Source: Streptomyces sp. STR69
GTDB lineage: Bacteria > Actinomycetota > Actinomycetes > Streptomycetales > Streptomycetaceae
Direction of reading: 5' to 3'
NCBI RefSeq assembly: GCF_024519455.1
Contig: NZ_JALJRY010000013.1
Span: 124,001-188,000 of the forward strand
Length of the DNA: 64,000 nucleotides
Shown here: positions 34,719-44,517 of the stretch, piece after piece
Numbering within the stretch: position 1 is the stretch's first letter
Layout of the letters: each line of letters opens with the position of its first letter
Notes under the pieces: generated by a model
Databases searched by the model: none
Seen by the model: the letters and a program-made list of their open reading frames with translations, nothing else
What the model was told of the DNA's origin: nothing
Made by a program: the position numbers and the translations under genes

Positions 34719-36553
34719 GCGGACAGACACACATACCCGGGGACGGGCAGGGGGACGGTGCTCAGCCGTCTCTGTCGCGTGCCGTGCGCTCGGGGCGTCG
34801 TAAGGACGCTCCACCGGGGCCGAACTACAAGTGGGTCGCGCTGTCGAACACCACGCTCGGGGTGCTGATCGCCACGATGGACGCCTCCATCGTGATCATC
34901 TCGCTGCCCGCGATCTTCCGGGGCATCGGCCTCGATCCGCTCGCACCGGGCAACATCGGCTATCTGCTGTGGATGATCCTGGGCTATCTGCTGGTCTCGG
35001 CGGTGCTCGTCGTCGTGCTCGGCCGGCTCGGTGACATGTTCGGCCGGGTGAAGATCTACAACATCGGCTTCCTGATCTTCGCGTGCGCGTCCGTCGCGCT
35101 GTCCCTGGACCCGTTCCGTGCGGGCGCGGGGGCGATGTGGCTGATCCTGTGGCGGATCGTGCAGGCCTTCGGCGGCTCGATGCTCACCGCCAACTCGGCC
35201 GCCATCCTGACCGACGCGTTCCCCGCCCGGCAGCGCGGAATGGCCCTCGGCGTCAACCAGATCACCGCCCTGGCCGGGCAGTTCCTCGGCCTGCTCGCCG
35301 GTGGGCTGCTGGCCGTGGTCGACTGGCGCGCGGTGTTCTGGGTGAGCGTGCCGATCAGCATCACCGGCACGATCTGGTCGTACCTGAGCCTGCGCGAGAC
35401 CTCGGCGGGCCGCCCCGGCCGCATCGACTGGCTCGGCAACCTCACCTTCGCGTCGGGCGCCGGAATCCTCCTCGCGGGCATCACCTACGGCATCCAGCCC
35501 TACGGCGGCAGCGCCACCGGCTGGGGGAACCCGTGGGTGCTCAGCGGTCTGATCGGCGGCGTCGTACTGCTGCTGGTCTTCTGCTACATCGAGACGCACA
35601 TCGCCGAACCGATGTTCAACCTGGCCCTGTTCAAGGTGCGGGCCTTCGCGGCGGGCAACCTGGCCGCGCTGTTGACGGCGATCGCGCGCGGCGGGCTGCA
35701 GTTCATGCTGATCATCTGGCTGCAGGGCATCTGGCTGCCGTTGCACGGCTACGACTACGAGGACACCCCGCTGTGGGCGGGCATCTTCATGCTGCCGCTC
35801 ACGGTCGGGTTCCTCATCGCGGGGCCCGTGTCCGGATATCTGTCGGACCGGTTCGGCGCCCGGATGTTCTCGACGGTCGGGCTGGTCGTCGTAGCCCTGT
35901 CCTTCGTCGGTCTGCTGGCGCTGCCCATCGACTTCGACTACGGGATGTTCGCGGCGCTGCTGCTGCTCAACGGGCTGGGGCAGGGCATGTTCTCCGCACC
36001 GAACACGTCCTCGATCATGGGCAGTGTGCCGAGCGAGTACCGGGGTGTCGCCTCGGGCATGCGGTCCACCTTCCAGAACTCGGGGACCGCCCTGTCCATC
36101 GGCGTGTTCTTCTCGCTGATGGTCTCCGGGCTCGCCTCCTCGCTGCCCGGGACGCTGAGCAAGGGGCTCCAGGCGCACGGCGTACCGGCCGGTGCCGCCG
36201 AGCAGGCCGCGTCGCTGCCACCGGTGAGCACGCTGTTCGCCACCTTCCTCGGCAACAACCCCATTCAGCACCTGCTCGCGTCCAACGGTGTCCTCGACCA
36301 GCTGTCGACGGCCCAGCGTGCCGTCCTGACCGGCCACTCCTTCTTCCCCCGGCTGGTTTCCGGCCCGTTCCACCACGGCCTGACCATCGTCTTCGGCGTG
36401 GCGGCGGGCATGGCGCTGGTCTCCGCGATCGCCTCGGCCCTGCGCGGCGGCCACCAGTCCGAGCCCGGTCCCGGACCGGCTCCGGCCGGTCTGCCGCCCG
36501 CACCCGCCGAGACACCCGAGGCCACGCAGGCCGGGCCGAACGGGCCGTCGTAG
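34715..36553 (+). CDS. MFS efflux transporter (DHA2 type)
   Basis: GTG 34715 overlaps the MarR stop. The 612-residue protein has about 14 transmembrane helices, with the DHA2-type first motif LIATMDASIVIISLPAIF, GRLGDMFGRVKIYN (motif A) and RIVQAFGGSMLTANSAAIL (motif C region). The cytoplasmic N-terminus and a Pro/Ala/Gly-rich C-tail are extended. It is likely a multidrug or metabolite exporter controlled by the coupled MarR regulator. Confidence 0.9.
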   Translation: MSGQTHIPGDGQGDGAQPSLSRAVRSGRRKDAPPGPNYKWVALSNTTLGVLIATMDASIVIISLPAIFRGIGLDPLAPGNIGYLLWMILGYLLVSAVLVVVLGRLGDMFGRVKIYNIGFLIFACASVALSLDPFRAGAGAMWLILWRIVQAFGGSMLTANSAAILTDAFPARQRGMALGVNQITALAGQFLGLLAGGLLAVVDWRAVFWVSVPISITGTIWSYLSLRETSAGRPGRIDWLGNLTFASGAGILLAGITYGIQPYGGSATGWGNPWVLSGLIGGVVLLLVFCYIETHIAEPMFNLALFKVRAFAAGNLAALLTAIARGGLQFMLIIWLQGIWLPLHGYDYEDTPLWAGIFMLPLTVGFLIAGPVSGYLSDRFGARMFSTVGLVVVALSFVGLLALPIDFDYGMFAALLLLNGLGQGMFSAPNTSSIMGSVPSEYRGVASGMRSTFQNSGTALSIGVFFSLMVSGLASSLPGTLSKGLQAHGVPAGAAEQAASLPPVSTLFATFLGNNPIQHLLASNGVLDQLSTAQRAVLTGHSFFPRLVSGPFHHGLTIVFGVAAGMALVSAIASALRGGHQSEPGPGPAPAGLPPAPAETPEATQAGPNGPS

Positions 36554-36575
36554 AAAGCAAGTTGAGGGAGACCGC

Positions 36576-37076
36576 TCACACGGCGCGCTCCATGCACACC
36601 AGTTGATCGCGGTCGTCCCATGACTCGGTGACGGTGAAGCCGAACCGTTCGTACAGGGCGATGGCCCCGGTGCGCCATTTCCAGACCGACAGCCGCACGG
36701 TGCCCGCGTCGCTTTCCGCGGCATGCTCGAGTGCGGCACGGAGCAGGTCCGACGCGATGCCCCGGCCCCGGAATGCCGGGTCCGTCCACAGCCTCTTGAT
36801 CTCCGACCGTCCGTCGGCGGGGGCGGTCACCACAAGACAGCCCACCGGGGTGCTCCCGCTCAGCGCCAGGAGCACCACATCGTCGGCGAACGCGGTCCGC
36901 GGGTCCGAGATCTCCGCGCGGTAGCGGTCCGGCAGACCGTCCGCATCGGCGACGGCACGGCCCTTCTCGGCCTCCGTGCACAGATGGTAGGCCGTCAGCA
37001 GCGCGGCCGTGCCGTCCTCGGCGGAGAGATCCCCGGCCGGTCGGCGGACGACGGAGACCTGGTCCTGAGCAGTCAT
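36576..37076 (-). CDS. GNAT-family N-acetyltransferase
   Basis: ATG 37076 gives 166 residues. Acetyl-CoA binding motif A is EIKRLWTDPAFRGRGIASDL with the R/Q-x-x-G-x-A/G loop (RGRGIA), followed by LYERFGFTVTESW near the end, the typical GNAT motif B. The substrate is unknown: amino acid, small amine or antibiotic. It converges on the MFS gene. Confidence 0.87.
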   Translation of the reverse strand: MTAQDQVSVVRRPAGDLSAEDGTAALLTAYHLCTEAEKGRAVADADGLPDRYRAEISDPRTAFADDVVLLALSGSTPVGCLVVTAPADGRSEIKRLWTDPAFRGRGIASDLLRAALEHAAESDAGTVRLSVWKWRTGAIALYERFGFTVTESWDDRDQLVCMERAV

Positions 37077-37119
37077 GACGTCAGCATCACATGGCCCAGG
37101 ACAGGGGCCGTCCGGGCCC

Positions 37120-38064
37120 CTACCGGGTGCCGTTGTGGGCGAACGTCCACACGGCCCGGCTGCCGGGGCCGACGGTGAGGGTCGAGTGGCCGATCTGCTC
37201 CACATGCCGGTCCTTCACGGGCCGGTTGAGTGCGAAGTCGACCCGCTGCATCCCCGCGTTCTCCCGCGGTACGACATCCAGGCGGATCGTGGTGCCGCCG
37301 CCCTCGGCGACGACGCCACCGCCCGCCACGGTCCGGACGGTGAACCCGCCGGCCCGCAGCAGTGGCACGGTGTCGGCGAGGTCGCCCTGGGTGACCGCGA
37401 TGCGGACGGAGGTCACGTCACGCATCAGGTGGGTGCGGTAGTCGTCGGAGAGGTAGCGTTCCCGGCCTACGTCACCTGGATAGCGCGGCGGTTCGGTGTT
37501 GCCGCGGGGGTCGGCGAAGTACTCCGGCCGGTACTCCATCGCCCAGGCGCCGAAGGCGTCGTACTCGGTGGTGGTGAGAACGGCGTCGAACCACGGCACG
37601 GGCACACCGTCACCGAAATCGCGGGTCTGGAGGAACGCGATCGGGTCGGCAACCCCTTCGTCCTTCAGCCGTGCGGTGACCGTGGCCAGGTCGCCCGCCC
37701 GCTCGGTCGACAGGCCCAGCCCGGCGGAGCCGAGGGTGCCGTCCTGGCCGGCGACGTCGCCGACTCCGAACAGTTCCAAGTAGGTCTCACGGCCCATCAG
37801 GTAACGGCCGGTCCAGGTCTGTCCGCCGGTGCCGGTCGTGGTGCGGACCTGGAAGTTGGCGAAGTCCCGCAGATAGTCGGAGTGTTCGATGGCGTCGGCG
37901 GTCTCCCGGTCGAAGACGCCGTAGGAGTGGTTGTAGAACAGCAGCTGCCGATCGTACGAGGACCGGCCTCCCTCGGCCTGTGCCGTCCCGACAGCACCCC
38001 CGATCGCTCCGGCCAGGGCCACGACGAGCACGATGATCAACCGAAATGTCCGACGCATCAGCAT
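37120..38064 (-). CDS. Secreted DUF5829-like protein
   Basis: The 314-residue precursor (ATG 38064; ATG 38058 is an alternative) has a Sec signal peptide MLMRRTFRLIIVLVVALAG ending AQA before EGG. The mature part begins with LFYNHSYGVFDRETADAIEH, then YLMGRETYLELFGVGD, matching the DUF5829 family of actinomycete exported proteins, whose fold resembles the glyoxalase/VOC group. There is no clear ribosome site. It lies 55 bases beyond the glycan operon end on the same strand but with opposite apparent purpose; co-transcription is uncertain. Confidence 0.65.
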   Translation of the reverse strand: MLMRRTFRLIIVLVVALAGAIGGAVGTAQAEGGRSSYDRQLLFYNHSYGVFDRETADAIEHSDYLRDFANFQVRTTTGTGGQTWTGRYLMGRETYLELFGVGDVAGQDGTLGSAGLGLSTERAGDLATVTARLKDEGVADPIAFLQTRDFGDGVPVPWFDAVLTTTEYDAFGAWAMEYRPEYFADPRGNTEPPRYPGDVGRERYLSDDYRTHLMRDVTSVRIAVTQGDLADTVPLLRAGGFTVRTVAGGGVVAEGGGTTIRLDVVPRENAGMQRVDFALNRPVKDRHVEQIGHSTLTVGPGSRAVWTFAHNGTR

Positions 38065-38175
38065 GCGCGCGATCGTAGGGGCGGCGAGGGGACGGCTGCC
38101 GTGCTTTGCGAACGTGGTCGAAATGCTTGACACACGGCCTTCGACGGGATGCCGCACGGCAGCCTGCCCCAGAGG

Positions 38176-39750
38176 TCAACTCCCCCTCGGGTCATGGCAG
38201 ATGTACACCCTCGGCGCACCTCCCTCGTCGGGCACGGGGTCCCCTGCGGCGGCGCGCACGCCCTCGCGGACGGTGGCTCCGGTTCGGGGGTCCACGACGC
38301 GGTAGGGAAGCGGGACGTTCTGCGGGTCCGTGATGATCAGTGGGCCGCCCTCCTCCGCGTAGCAGAGGTACAGCTCGCCGGGGACGGACAGGCCCCGGGG
38401 TGCCAGGGTGGAGTGCCAGTCCGGGCGCATGTCCGTGAGCGGGAGGCCGTCGAGGATGCGGGAGATGCGGCCGACGTGGTGCGAGCCCTCGAAGTCGAGT
38501 GCCTCGCGCCAGCCCGCGCCCTCGGCGAGGAAGTAGTCCTCGTGGCCGGGTTCCTCGGCGTGCAGTCGCCACTGCCACAGGCTCGCCGCGCCGTACACCA
38601 CGCCCATCGTGCCGCCGGCGCAGAGATTGCTCCAGGCCTCGTGCCCCTGCCACCAGCCGGCGGCGCGGCCGGGGCGGCCGGTGTTCTCGTAGGTGGGTTC
38701 GCCGTTGGCGACCGCCTTGGGCGGGGTGTTGCGCCACATGTCGGCGACGCGTTCCTGGACGTGCCCGCCCATGTGGCCGGTCTGGCACCACTGGAAGTGC
38801 AGCCAACTCTCGCTCTGGTGGGCGCGGTTGGCGGAGTGCGGACGGTAGTGGATGCCGCAGGGCTGGCCGTAGCCGTCCCAGCGGCCGATCTCCGCACCGC
38901 CCGCCGCGATCTGCGGTTCGCCGCCCTCGCCGTCGGCGCCGACCAGGTAGACGGTGGGGGCGGCGCCGTAGCGGGCGACCAGGTAGCGGCAGTAGCGCGC
39001 GTACTCCTGCGGCGGGACCACCGGGCCCGCCACCCGCTGGCCCTTCCAGCCGAAGCCGTGGAAGAGCGGCTGGAGGACGGGCACGATCCCGTGGTCGCGG
39101 AGGATGCCGGTCAGCCGGTCGAGGTACTGGAAGTACGCAGGGTTCAGGACAGTGACGTGCCCGGTGGGCAGGTCCTCGAAGCCGACGTCGAACCCCTCGT
39201 CGGCGGTGCGGTCGCGCGGGCCGCGCGCGTCCATGTCGGGCTGGACGCTCATCAGCAGGGCCGCGTTGAAGCCCTTGGCCCGCCGGTCGGCCGCGTACTG
39301 CCTCACCTGTTCTTCCGTGGCCCGCCAGGGCAGGGCCCAGGCGGTGTCGGCGACCAGCAGCGCGGGCGTCCCGTCGGCGTGCACCAGGCTGCGTCCGCCG
39401 GGCGACATCCGCCAGAAGCCGTGCCGGTGGAAGGAGTTGGCATCGTCCGTGGCGGGGCGGACGTCGAGGGTTCCGGTCCGCCCGGAGAGGCCTTCGTCCG
39501 TGAGGCAGTTGGTGTCGCTGCGCCAGGTCCAGCGGCCGGCCGGCTCCGGGGAAGCGAACCGGATCTTCCAGACCCGGCCGCCGTCCCAGAAGGCCGGGCG
39601 GCGCAGGACCGTCCCGGACTCGTGGGTGAAGTCGGCCCAAACGTCGACGTCCGTGTAGGGGTTGGCGTGGTCGCGGACCCCGGTGAGGGTGATCTCGGTC
39701 TGCCGCCAGGGGGCGGTCACCGGGTCCGCTTCCGGTCGTGCAGTGTTCAT
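38176..39750 (-). CDS. DUF5060/DUF4038 glycoside hydrolase (apiosidase-like, GH140-type)
   Basis: The 524-residue protein begins at ATG 39750, overlapping the GH3 stop by four bases. The N-terminal beta-sandwich (DUF5060; VDVWADFTHESGTVLRRPAF) leads into a TIM-barrel typical of DUF4038 proteins (SLVHADGTPALLVADTAWAL, RRAKGFNAALLMSVQPDMD). This family includes the apiosidase GH140 that acts on rhamnogalacturonan-II. No signal peptide is present, so it works in the cytoplasm on imported oligosaccharides. Final gene of the core operon. Confidence 0.78.
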   Translation of the reverse strand: MNTARPEADPVTAPWRQTEITLTGVRDHANPYTDVDVWADFTHESGTVLRRPAFWDGGRVWKIRFASPEPAGRWTWRSDTNCLTDEGLSGRTGTLDVRPATDDANSFHRHGFWRMSPGGRSLVHADGTPALLVADTAWALPWRATEEQVRQYAADRRAKGFNAALLMSVQPDMDARGPRDRTADEGFDVGFEDLPTGHVTVLNPAYFQYLDRLTGILRDHGIVPVLQPLFHGFGWKGQRVAGPVVPPQEYARYCRYLVARYGAAPTVYLVGADGEGGEPQIAAGGAEIGRWDGYGQPCGIHYRPHSANRAHQSESWLHFQWCQTGHMGGHVQERVADMWRNTPPKAVANGEPTYENTGRPGRAAGWWQGHEAWSNLCAGGTMGVVYGAASLWQWRLHAEEPGHEDYFLAEGAGWREALDFEGSHHVGRISRILDGLPLTDMRPDWHSTLAPRGLSVPGELYLCYAEEGGPLIITDPQNVPLPYRVVDPRTGATVREGVRAAAGDPVPDEGGAPRVYICHDPRGS

Positions 39751-42281
39751 GACCGGCCGACGACGATGTCCGCGGTGAGCGGGAGGGTCGTCGAGGACGG
39801 GCCCGCATCCAGGCGGAAGGTCCCCGGCTCGACCGTCCAGCGACCCGACTCGGGGTCCCAGTGCCGCAGGGCCCGCGCGTCCACCGTCACCGTCGCGACC
39901 ATCTCCTCGCCGGGCGCGGCCTCGACCACGGCGAACCCGGCCAGCCAGCGGACCGGACGTTCGACCTCGCTTCCGGGACGGCGGGCGTAGACCTGCACGA
40001 CCTCCTTGCCGTGCCGCGTACCGGTGTTGCGGACGCGCACCTCCGCCGTGAAGTCGGTGCCGGGCGGCGTCTCACCGGGGACGTCGAGCGAGACGTACTC
40101 CCAGGTGGTGTAGCCGAGTCCGTGGCCGAAGTCGTAGCGGGGCGGCTGCCATTCGGGACGGCCGGCGCCCCGGTGGCCGATGAACAGTCCCTCGTCGTAG
40201 GTGAGGACGCCGTCGGACGGTTCGGTGGTGGGCAGTCCGCGCTCGGAGGCGGGCCAGACCGTCGGCAGCCGTCCGCCGGGTTCCGCCGTGCCGAGCAGGA
40301 CGTCGGCGAGCGCGTTGCCGAACTCCTGGCCGGGGAACCAGGCGAGCAGCACGGCCGCCACGTCGTCGGCCCAGGGAAGCAGCACAGGGGCACCGGAGTT
40401 GACCACCACGACGGTGCGCGGGTTGGCCTCGGCGACCCGGCGGACGAGTTCGTCCTGCCGGCCGGGAAGGGCGAGGCCGGTACGGTCGAAGCCCTCGCTC
40501 TCGACCTCCTCGGTGGTGCCGACCACGACCACGGCGACCTCGGCATCGCGGGCGAGTGCCACGGCCCGCTCGATCTCCTCGTCGTCGCTGCCGTGCGGGG
40601 GCTGCAGGTTGAACTGGAACATGGTGACCGCGTCACCGATGGCCTCGCCCGTCGAACCGGAGGCGGACTCGGTGTCGATGTCGTGGGTGAGGACGATCTC
40701 GGTCTCCTCCCCCGCTGCCAGCTCGACGGTGTGCAATCGCTGGGGTGGGGTCATCAGCCCCTCCACCAGGTCGGCGCCCGGCGGGAGTTGGAGCCGTACG
40801 TCGAAGGCCTCGGTCCCCGCGACGGACATCCGGAAGCGGCCGATGCCCGAGCCGCCGATCGCGTAGCGGCCGGCCCCGGCCGCGCGGACCACGGTGCGCA
40901 CCTCCACCCGGGCGACCTCGCCGACGGGCACTCCGGGACCGTAGGACCCCATCCAGGTGTAGGCGGCTCCGGCGCGGCGCTCGGAACCGAGGAGGGTTCC
41001 GTCCGCGGCGAGGAAGCGGACCTCGGTGCCCTCGCCGGTGCCGTCGGGGAGGCGGAGGTGGGACAGCGGCGCTACGGGGGTGCGGGTCTGCGGGGTGACG
41101 CCGATGCCGTGGGTGACCTCGACGCCGTCGCCGAGGGCGGCGCGGATGCCGTCGAGCGGGGAGACGGTGTACGGCGGGAAAACGGTGGCGCTGCCGCCGC
41201 CGAGGGTGCGGGCCACGGCGGCGTTGGGGCCGAGGACGGCGATCTTCTTCAACACCACGCGGTTCAGGGGCAGTACGGCATTCTCGTTGCGGGCGAGCAC
41301 GAATCCGGCGGCGGCTGTCTCGCGCAGCCGGGCCGCCACCGATGCCGTGTCCTGCTCCGGCGGCCGGGCGGTGGTGGGGATGCCGTCCAGCGCGCCGACG
41401 CGGGCGGCGAGGCGCAGCAGCCGCAGCACCTTGTCGTCCACCAGCGTCTCGTCGACCTTGCCCTTGCGTACAGCGGCCACCAGCGCGTCGCCCCACGGGC
41501 CGATCGGGCCGGGCATCACCAGGTCGAGCGCGGCGCGCGCGGACTGCTCGGTGGTGCGGGCGGCGAACCAGTCCGACATCACCAGTCCGTCGAAGTTCCA
41601 GTCGTCGTGCAGGACTTGGCGCAGCAGTGGGCTCTCGGTCATCGGGTGTCCGTTGACCCCGTTGTAGGCGGCCATCACGGCCCATACGCGGCCCTCGCCG
41701 ACGATCGCCTCGAAGGGCGTCAAGTACAGCTCCCGCAGGGCGCGTTCGCCGATGCGGGCGTCGAGCGTCATCCGCTGGGTCTCCGAGTCGTTGCCGACGA
41801 AGTGCTTCACGGTGGCCGCCACGCCGCCGCCCTGCACCCCCTTCACATAGGCGACGCCGATCCGCGCGGTGAGCAGCGGGTCCTCGCTGAAGCACTCGAA
41901 GTGCCGTCCGCCGTAAGGGGTTCGGTGCAGGTTCACGGTGGGGGCGAGGAGGACGTCGACGCCCTTGGCGCGCGCCTCGTGGGCGAGCAACCCTCCGAGC
42001 TGCTCGACGAGTTGCTCGTCCCAGGTGGCGGCGAGGGCGGTGGGCGAGGGCACGTTGGCGGAGGGGCTGCGCTCGTCCCACAGTTCGCCGCGGACTCCGG
42101 CGGGGCCGTCCGAGACGACCAACCGCCTCAGTCCTACGGCGGGTTCGGGATGGAGGGACCAGAAGTCCGCGCCGGTCAGCAGCCGCACCTTCTGCTCCAG
42201 GGTGAGCGCGCCGAGGCGCCTGGCGAGCTCGGCCTCGTCGGCCGTGGGCGGGGCGTCGGTGGGGGTGGGCTGCCGGGTCAC
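39747..42281 (-). CDS. GH3 family beta-glycosidase with PA14-like insert
   Basis: GTG 42281 behind GAGGAGGACGCC overlaps the GH42 stop. The 844-residue enzyme has the GH3 N-terminal barrel, with nucleophile Asp237 in GLVMSDWFA, substrate motif KHFVGNDSE, then an alpha/beta sandwich domain, a PA14-like insert (around TWMGSYGPGVPVG) and a C-terminal fibronectin-III-like domain. PA14 inserts in GH3 enzymes often shape oligosaccharide preference. There is no signal peptide: it is an intracellular exo-glycosidase, possibly beta-glucosidase, beta-xylosidase or beta-galactosidase. Confidence 0.9.
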   Translation of the reverse strand: MTRQPTPTDAPPTADEAELARRLGALTLEQKVRLLTGADFWSLHPEPAVGLRRLVVSDGPAGVRGELWDERSPSANVPSPTALAATWDEQLVEQLGGLLAHEARAKGVDVLLAPTVNLHRTPYGGRHFECFSEDPLLTARIGVAYVKGVQGGGVAATVKHFVGNDSETQRMTLDARIGERALRELYLTPFEAIVGEGRVWAVMAAYNGVNGHPMTESPLLRQVLHDDWNFDGLVMSDWFAARTTEQSARAALDLVMPGPIGPWGDALVAAVRKGKVDETLVDDKVLRLLRLAARVGALDGIPTTARPPEQDTASVAARLRETAAAGFVLARNENAVLPLNRVVLKKIAVLGPNAAVARTLGGGSATVFPPYTVSPLDGIRAALGDGVEVTHGIGVTPQTRTPVAPLSHLRLPDGTGEGTEVRFLAADGTLLGSERRAGAAYTWMGSYGPGVPVGEVARVEVRTVVRAAGAGRYAIGGSGIGRFRMSVAGTEAFDVRLQLPPGADLVEGLMTPPQRLHTVELAAGEETEIVLTHDIDTESASGSTGEAIGDAVTMFQFNLQPPHGSDDEEIERAVALARDAEVAVVVVGTTEEVESEGFDRTGLALPGRQDELVRRVAEANPRTVVVVNSGAPVLLPWADDVAAVLLAWFPGQEFGNALADVLLGTAEPGGRLPTVWPASERGLPTTEPSDGVLTYDEGLFIGHRGAGRPEWQPPRYDFGHGLGYTTWEYVSLDVPGETPPGTDFTAEVRVRNTGTRHGKEVVQVYARRPGSEVERPVRWLAGFAVVEAAPGEEMVATVTVDARALRHWDPESGRWTVEPGTFRLDAGPSSTTLPLTADIVVGRS

Positions 42282-44458
42282 GGCGTCCTCCTCGAAGAAG
42301 TGGGGTCGGCGGGCGAAAGGGATGTCGCGGGGGTGTCGTCCGGGTGCTCGACGAGCACCCGGACGTCCCAGGGCCCGAGTGGGAGCGCGCTGCCGGCGGC
42401 GAGGGGCTCGCCGGTCAGCAGGTCGCGGACGTCTTCCGGCAGGTGGTAATCGACCGGCTCCCAGGCCCAGTTGTGGACGAAGCGCAGCATCGCGCCGTCG
42501 GTGGTGGTGGCCGAGGTGCAGGTGACGGAGGCCGGCCGGGCCGCGCGCCAGGCGTCGGGCGGCAGCGAGGTCGCGGCGATCCAGTCGGCGAGGCTGTGCG
42601 AGAGTTCGCGGTCCGGGACGGTGCCGACGTACGTCACCCGGCCGGCGCCGTACTCGTGGGTGGTGACGGCGGCGAACTCGCCCAGGTGCGGATGGTCGTA
42701 CCCGGCGAGGACGGTCGCACCGTCCGGGATCAGCCCGTCGGCCCACGCGGTGGCCCGCCCGTGCAGGGCGGGGCCGTTCGGTGTCCCCTCGCCCTTGGTG
42801 ATCGTGACCGGGGTCAGCACATTGGTGAACTCCTGGTAGTGCGCGCCGGCGGCGGGGCGCAGCACTCCGGGCATGACCGTGTGCCGGGCGACGGCCTCCT
42901 CGTCGGCGTAGCCGGTGCGGGGAGTGAGGACGAGATGGCCGCCCGCCTCGGCGTACCGGCGCAGCAGGTCGAGTGTCGTGTCGTCCGCGATGTACAGCGC
43001 CGGGACGACCAGCACCGGCCAGCGGTCCGCCACCTCCTCAGGACTGGACGGGAGTTGTTCGGGGGCGACGATGTCGACGGACAGTCCGGCGTCGAACAGC
43101 CCCCGGTAGTACGCGGCGACGATCCAGTCGTAGGACTGCGGGTCGCCGAACCAGGCGGGGGCGCCGCCCCTGAGGGGTGCCATGAACTCCATGGCCCAGC
43201 GACTGTCGGCGGACAGCAGCATCGCCACGTCGCTGCGGGGGCGCAGACCCTCGATCGTCGGGCCTGCCTGCTGCAACTCCCCTGCGATCAGCGAGAGTTC
43301 CTGATAGGTCCGGCCGGGTTCCAGGCTGTGGCCGAGGATGCCGCCCCAGTAGGTCTCGGCGCCGTAGTGCAGGGAGTGCCAGTGCCAGTACTCGATCATC
43401 CTGGCGCCGCGCGCGACCATGTTCCACACGGCCTGGCGGGCCTGGCCCCGGTAGAGGGGGAAGTTGTCGGCGGAGCCGCCGATGGAGGTGGCGTTGGTCT
43501 CCATGACGAGGAAGGGTTCCTGGCGGATGCCGCGGGCCAGGTCGTTCTGGAGGGAGAGCCAGGCGGGCCCCGACCAGGGGACGAAGAACGGGTGCAGTCC
43601 GCCGGCGGGCTCGTCGGGGCCCGGCAGGGCCAGTCCGTCCTGGGTGGCGTAGTAGATGTTGGCCCCGGCGACGTCGAGGGGTTGGCCGATGGCCGAGATG
43701 TCCAGGCCCTGTTGGCCGAGGGCGACGCAGGTGGTGATGAAGTGGTGCTCGGGGACGAGGTCGCGGACCAGTTCGGCGTGCCAGGTGATGTACTCCTGCG
43801 TCAGCCGGGACTGGTAGCGGCGCCAGGCGAGGTCGTACGACGGGGTGGTGTTGCCGTCGGGGGTCCACAGGTCCGCCCAGTCCTGCAGGCGGTGGGACCA
43901 ATAGGTGAGTCCCCAGCGGCGGTTGAGGGTCTCGACGTCGCCGTAGCGGTCGCGGAGGTGGTCGAGGAAGCCCTGGAACACCGAGTCGTTGTAGAACAGG
44001 CGCAGTCCGGGCTCGTTGTCGACCTGCCAGCCGATGACCGCCGGATGGTCGGCGTAGCGTCCCACGACCTTGCGGACCAGCCGCTCGGCGAGATGCCGGA
44101 AGGCCGGGTGCGAGTAGTCCGCGTCCTGTCGCATGCCGTACGGGATCGGTTCCCCGGTGCGTGAACGGGCCGCCGTTTCGGGGTACTTGCGGCGCAGCCA
44201 GGGCGGGACGGCGTAGGTCGGGGTGCCCACGACGGCCTTGATGCCGCGGTCGTGGGCGGCGTCGAGCACGGGCTGCAGCCAGTCGAGCTCGAACTGTCCC
44301 TCGCGAGGTTCCCAGGTCGACCAGACCGACTCGCCGACCCGGATGACGTTGAACCCGGCCCCGGCCATCAGATCGAGGTCCTGCGCGAGCCTCTCGTACG
44401 GCTGGTACTCGGTGTAGTACGCGGCTCCGAAGAGCATGCGTGAGGAGGAAGTGCCCAT
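42278..44458 (-). CDS. GH42 family beta-galactosidase
   Basis: ATG 44458 (ATG 44437 is an alternative; neither has a good ribosome site) gives 726 residues. The fold starts MLFGAAYYTEYQPYERLAQD, with acid/base Glu149 in GWQVDNEPG and nucleophile Glu320 in LVMETNATS, then trimerisation and C-terminal domains. GH42 enzymes release beta-galactose or alpha-arabinose from oligosaccharides. It is intracellular and 59 bases downstream of the GH43 gene. Confidence 0.9.
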   Translation of the reverse strand: MGTSSSRMLFGAAYYTEYQPYERLAQDLDLMAGAGFNVIRVGESVWSTWEPREGQFELDWLQPVLDAAHDRGIKAVVGTPTYAVPPWLRRKYPETAARSRTGEPIPYGMRQDADYSHPAFRHLAERLVRKVVGRYADHPAVIGWQVDNEPGLRLFYNDSVFQGFLDHLRDRYGDVETLNRRWGLTYWSHRLQDWADLWTPDGNTTPSYDLAWRRYQSRLTQEYITWHAELVRDLVPEHHFITTCVALGQQGLDISAIGQPLDVAGANIYYATQDGLALPGPDEPAGGLHPFFVPWSGPAWLSLQNDLARGIRQEPFLVMETNATSIGGSADNFPLYRGQARQAVWNMVARGARMIEYWHWHSLHYGAETYWGGILGHSLEPGRTYQELSLIAGELQQAGPTIEGLRPRSDVAMLLSADSRWAMEFMAPLRGGAPAWFGDPQSYDWIVAAYYRGLFDAGLSVDIVAPEQLPSSPEEVADRWPVLVVPALYIADDTTLDLLRRYAEAGGHLVLTPRTGYADEEAVARHTVMPGVLRPAAGAHYQEFTNVLTPVTITKGEGTPNGPALHGRATAWADGLIPDGATVLAGYDHPHLGEFAAVTTHEYGAGRVTYVGTVPDRELSHSLADWIAATSLPPDAWRAARPASVTCTSATTTDGAMLRFVHNWAWEPVDYHLPEDVRDLLTGEPLAAGSALPLGPWDVRVLVEHPDDTPATSLSPADPTSSRRTP

Positions 44459-44517
44459 ACGGTGCTGGTGACTTTCTGTCAGGAACCGGTCGGCCGGTTC
44501 GGGACGGAACGAAGGCG

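Noticed and set aside
40000..42450. Plus-strand 862-residue open frame opposite the GH3 gene
   Set aside because: It is an antisense shadow; the minus strand has complete GH3 motifs and four-base overlaps with both neighbours.
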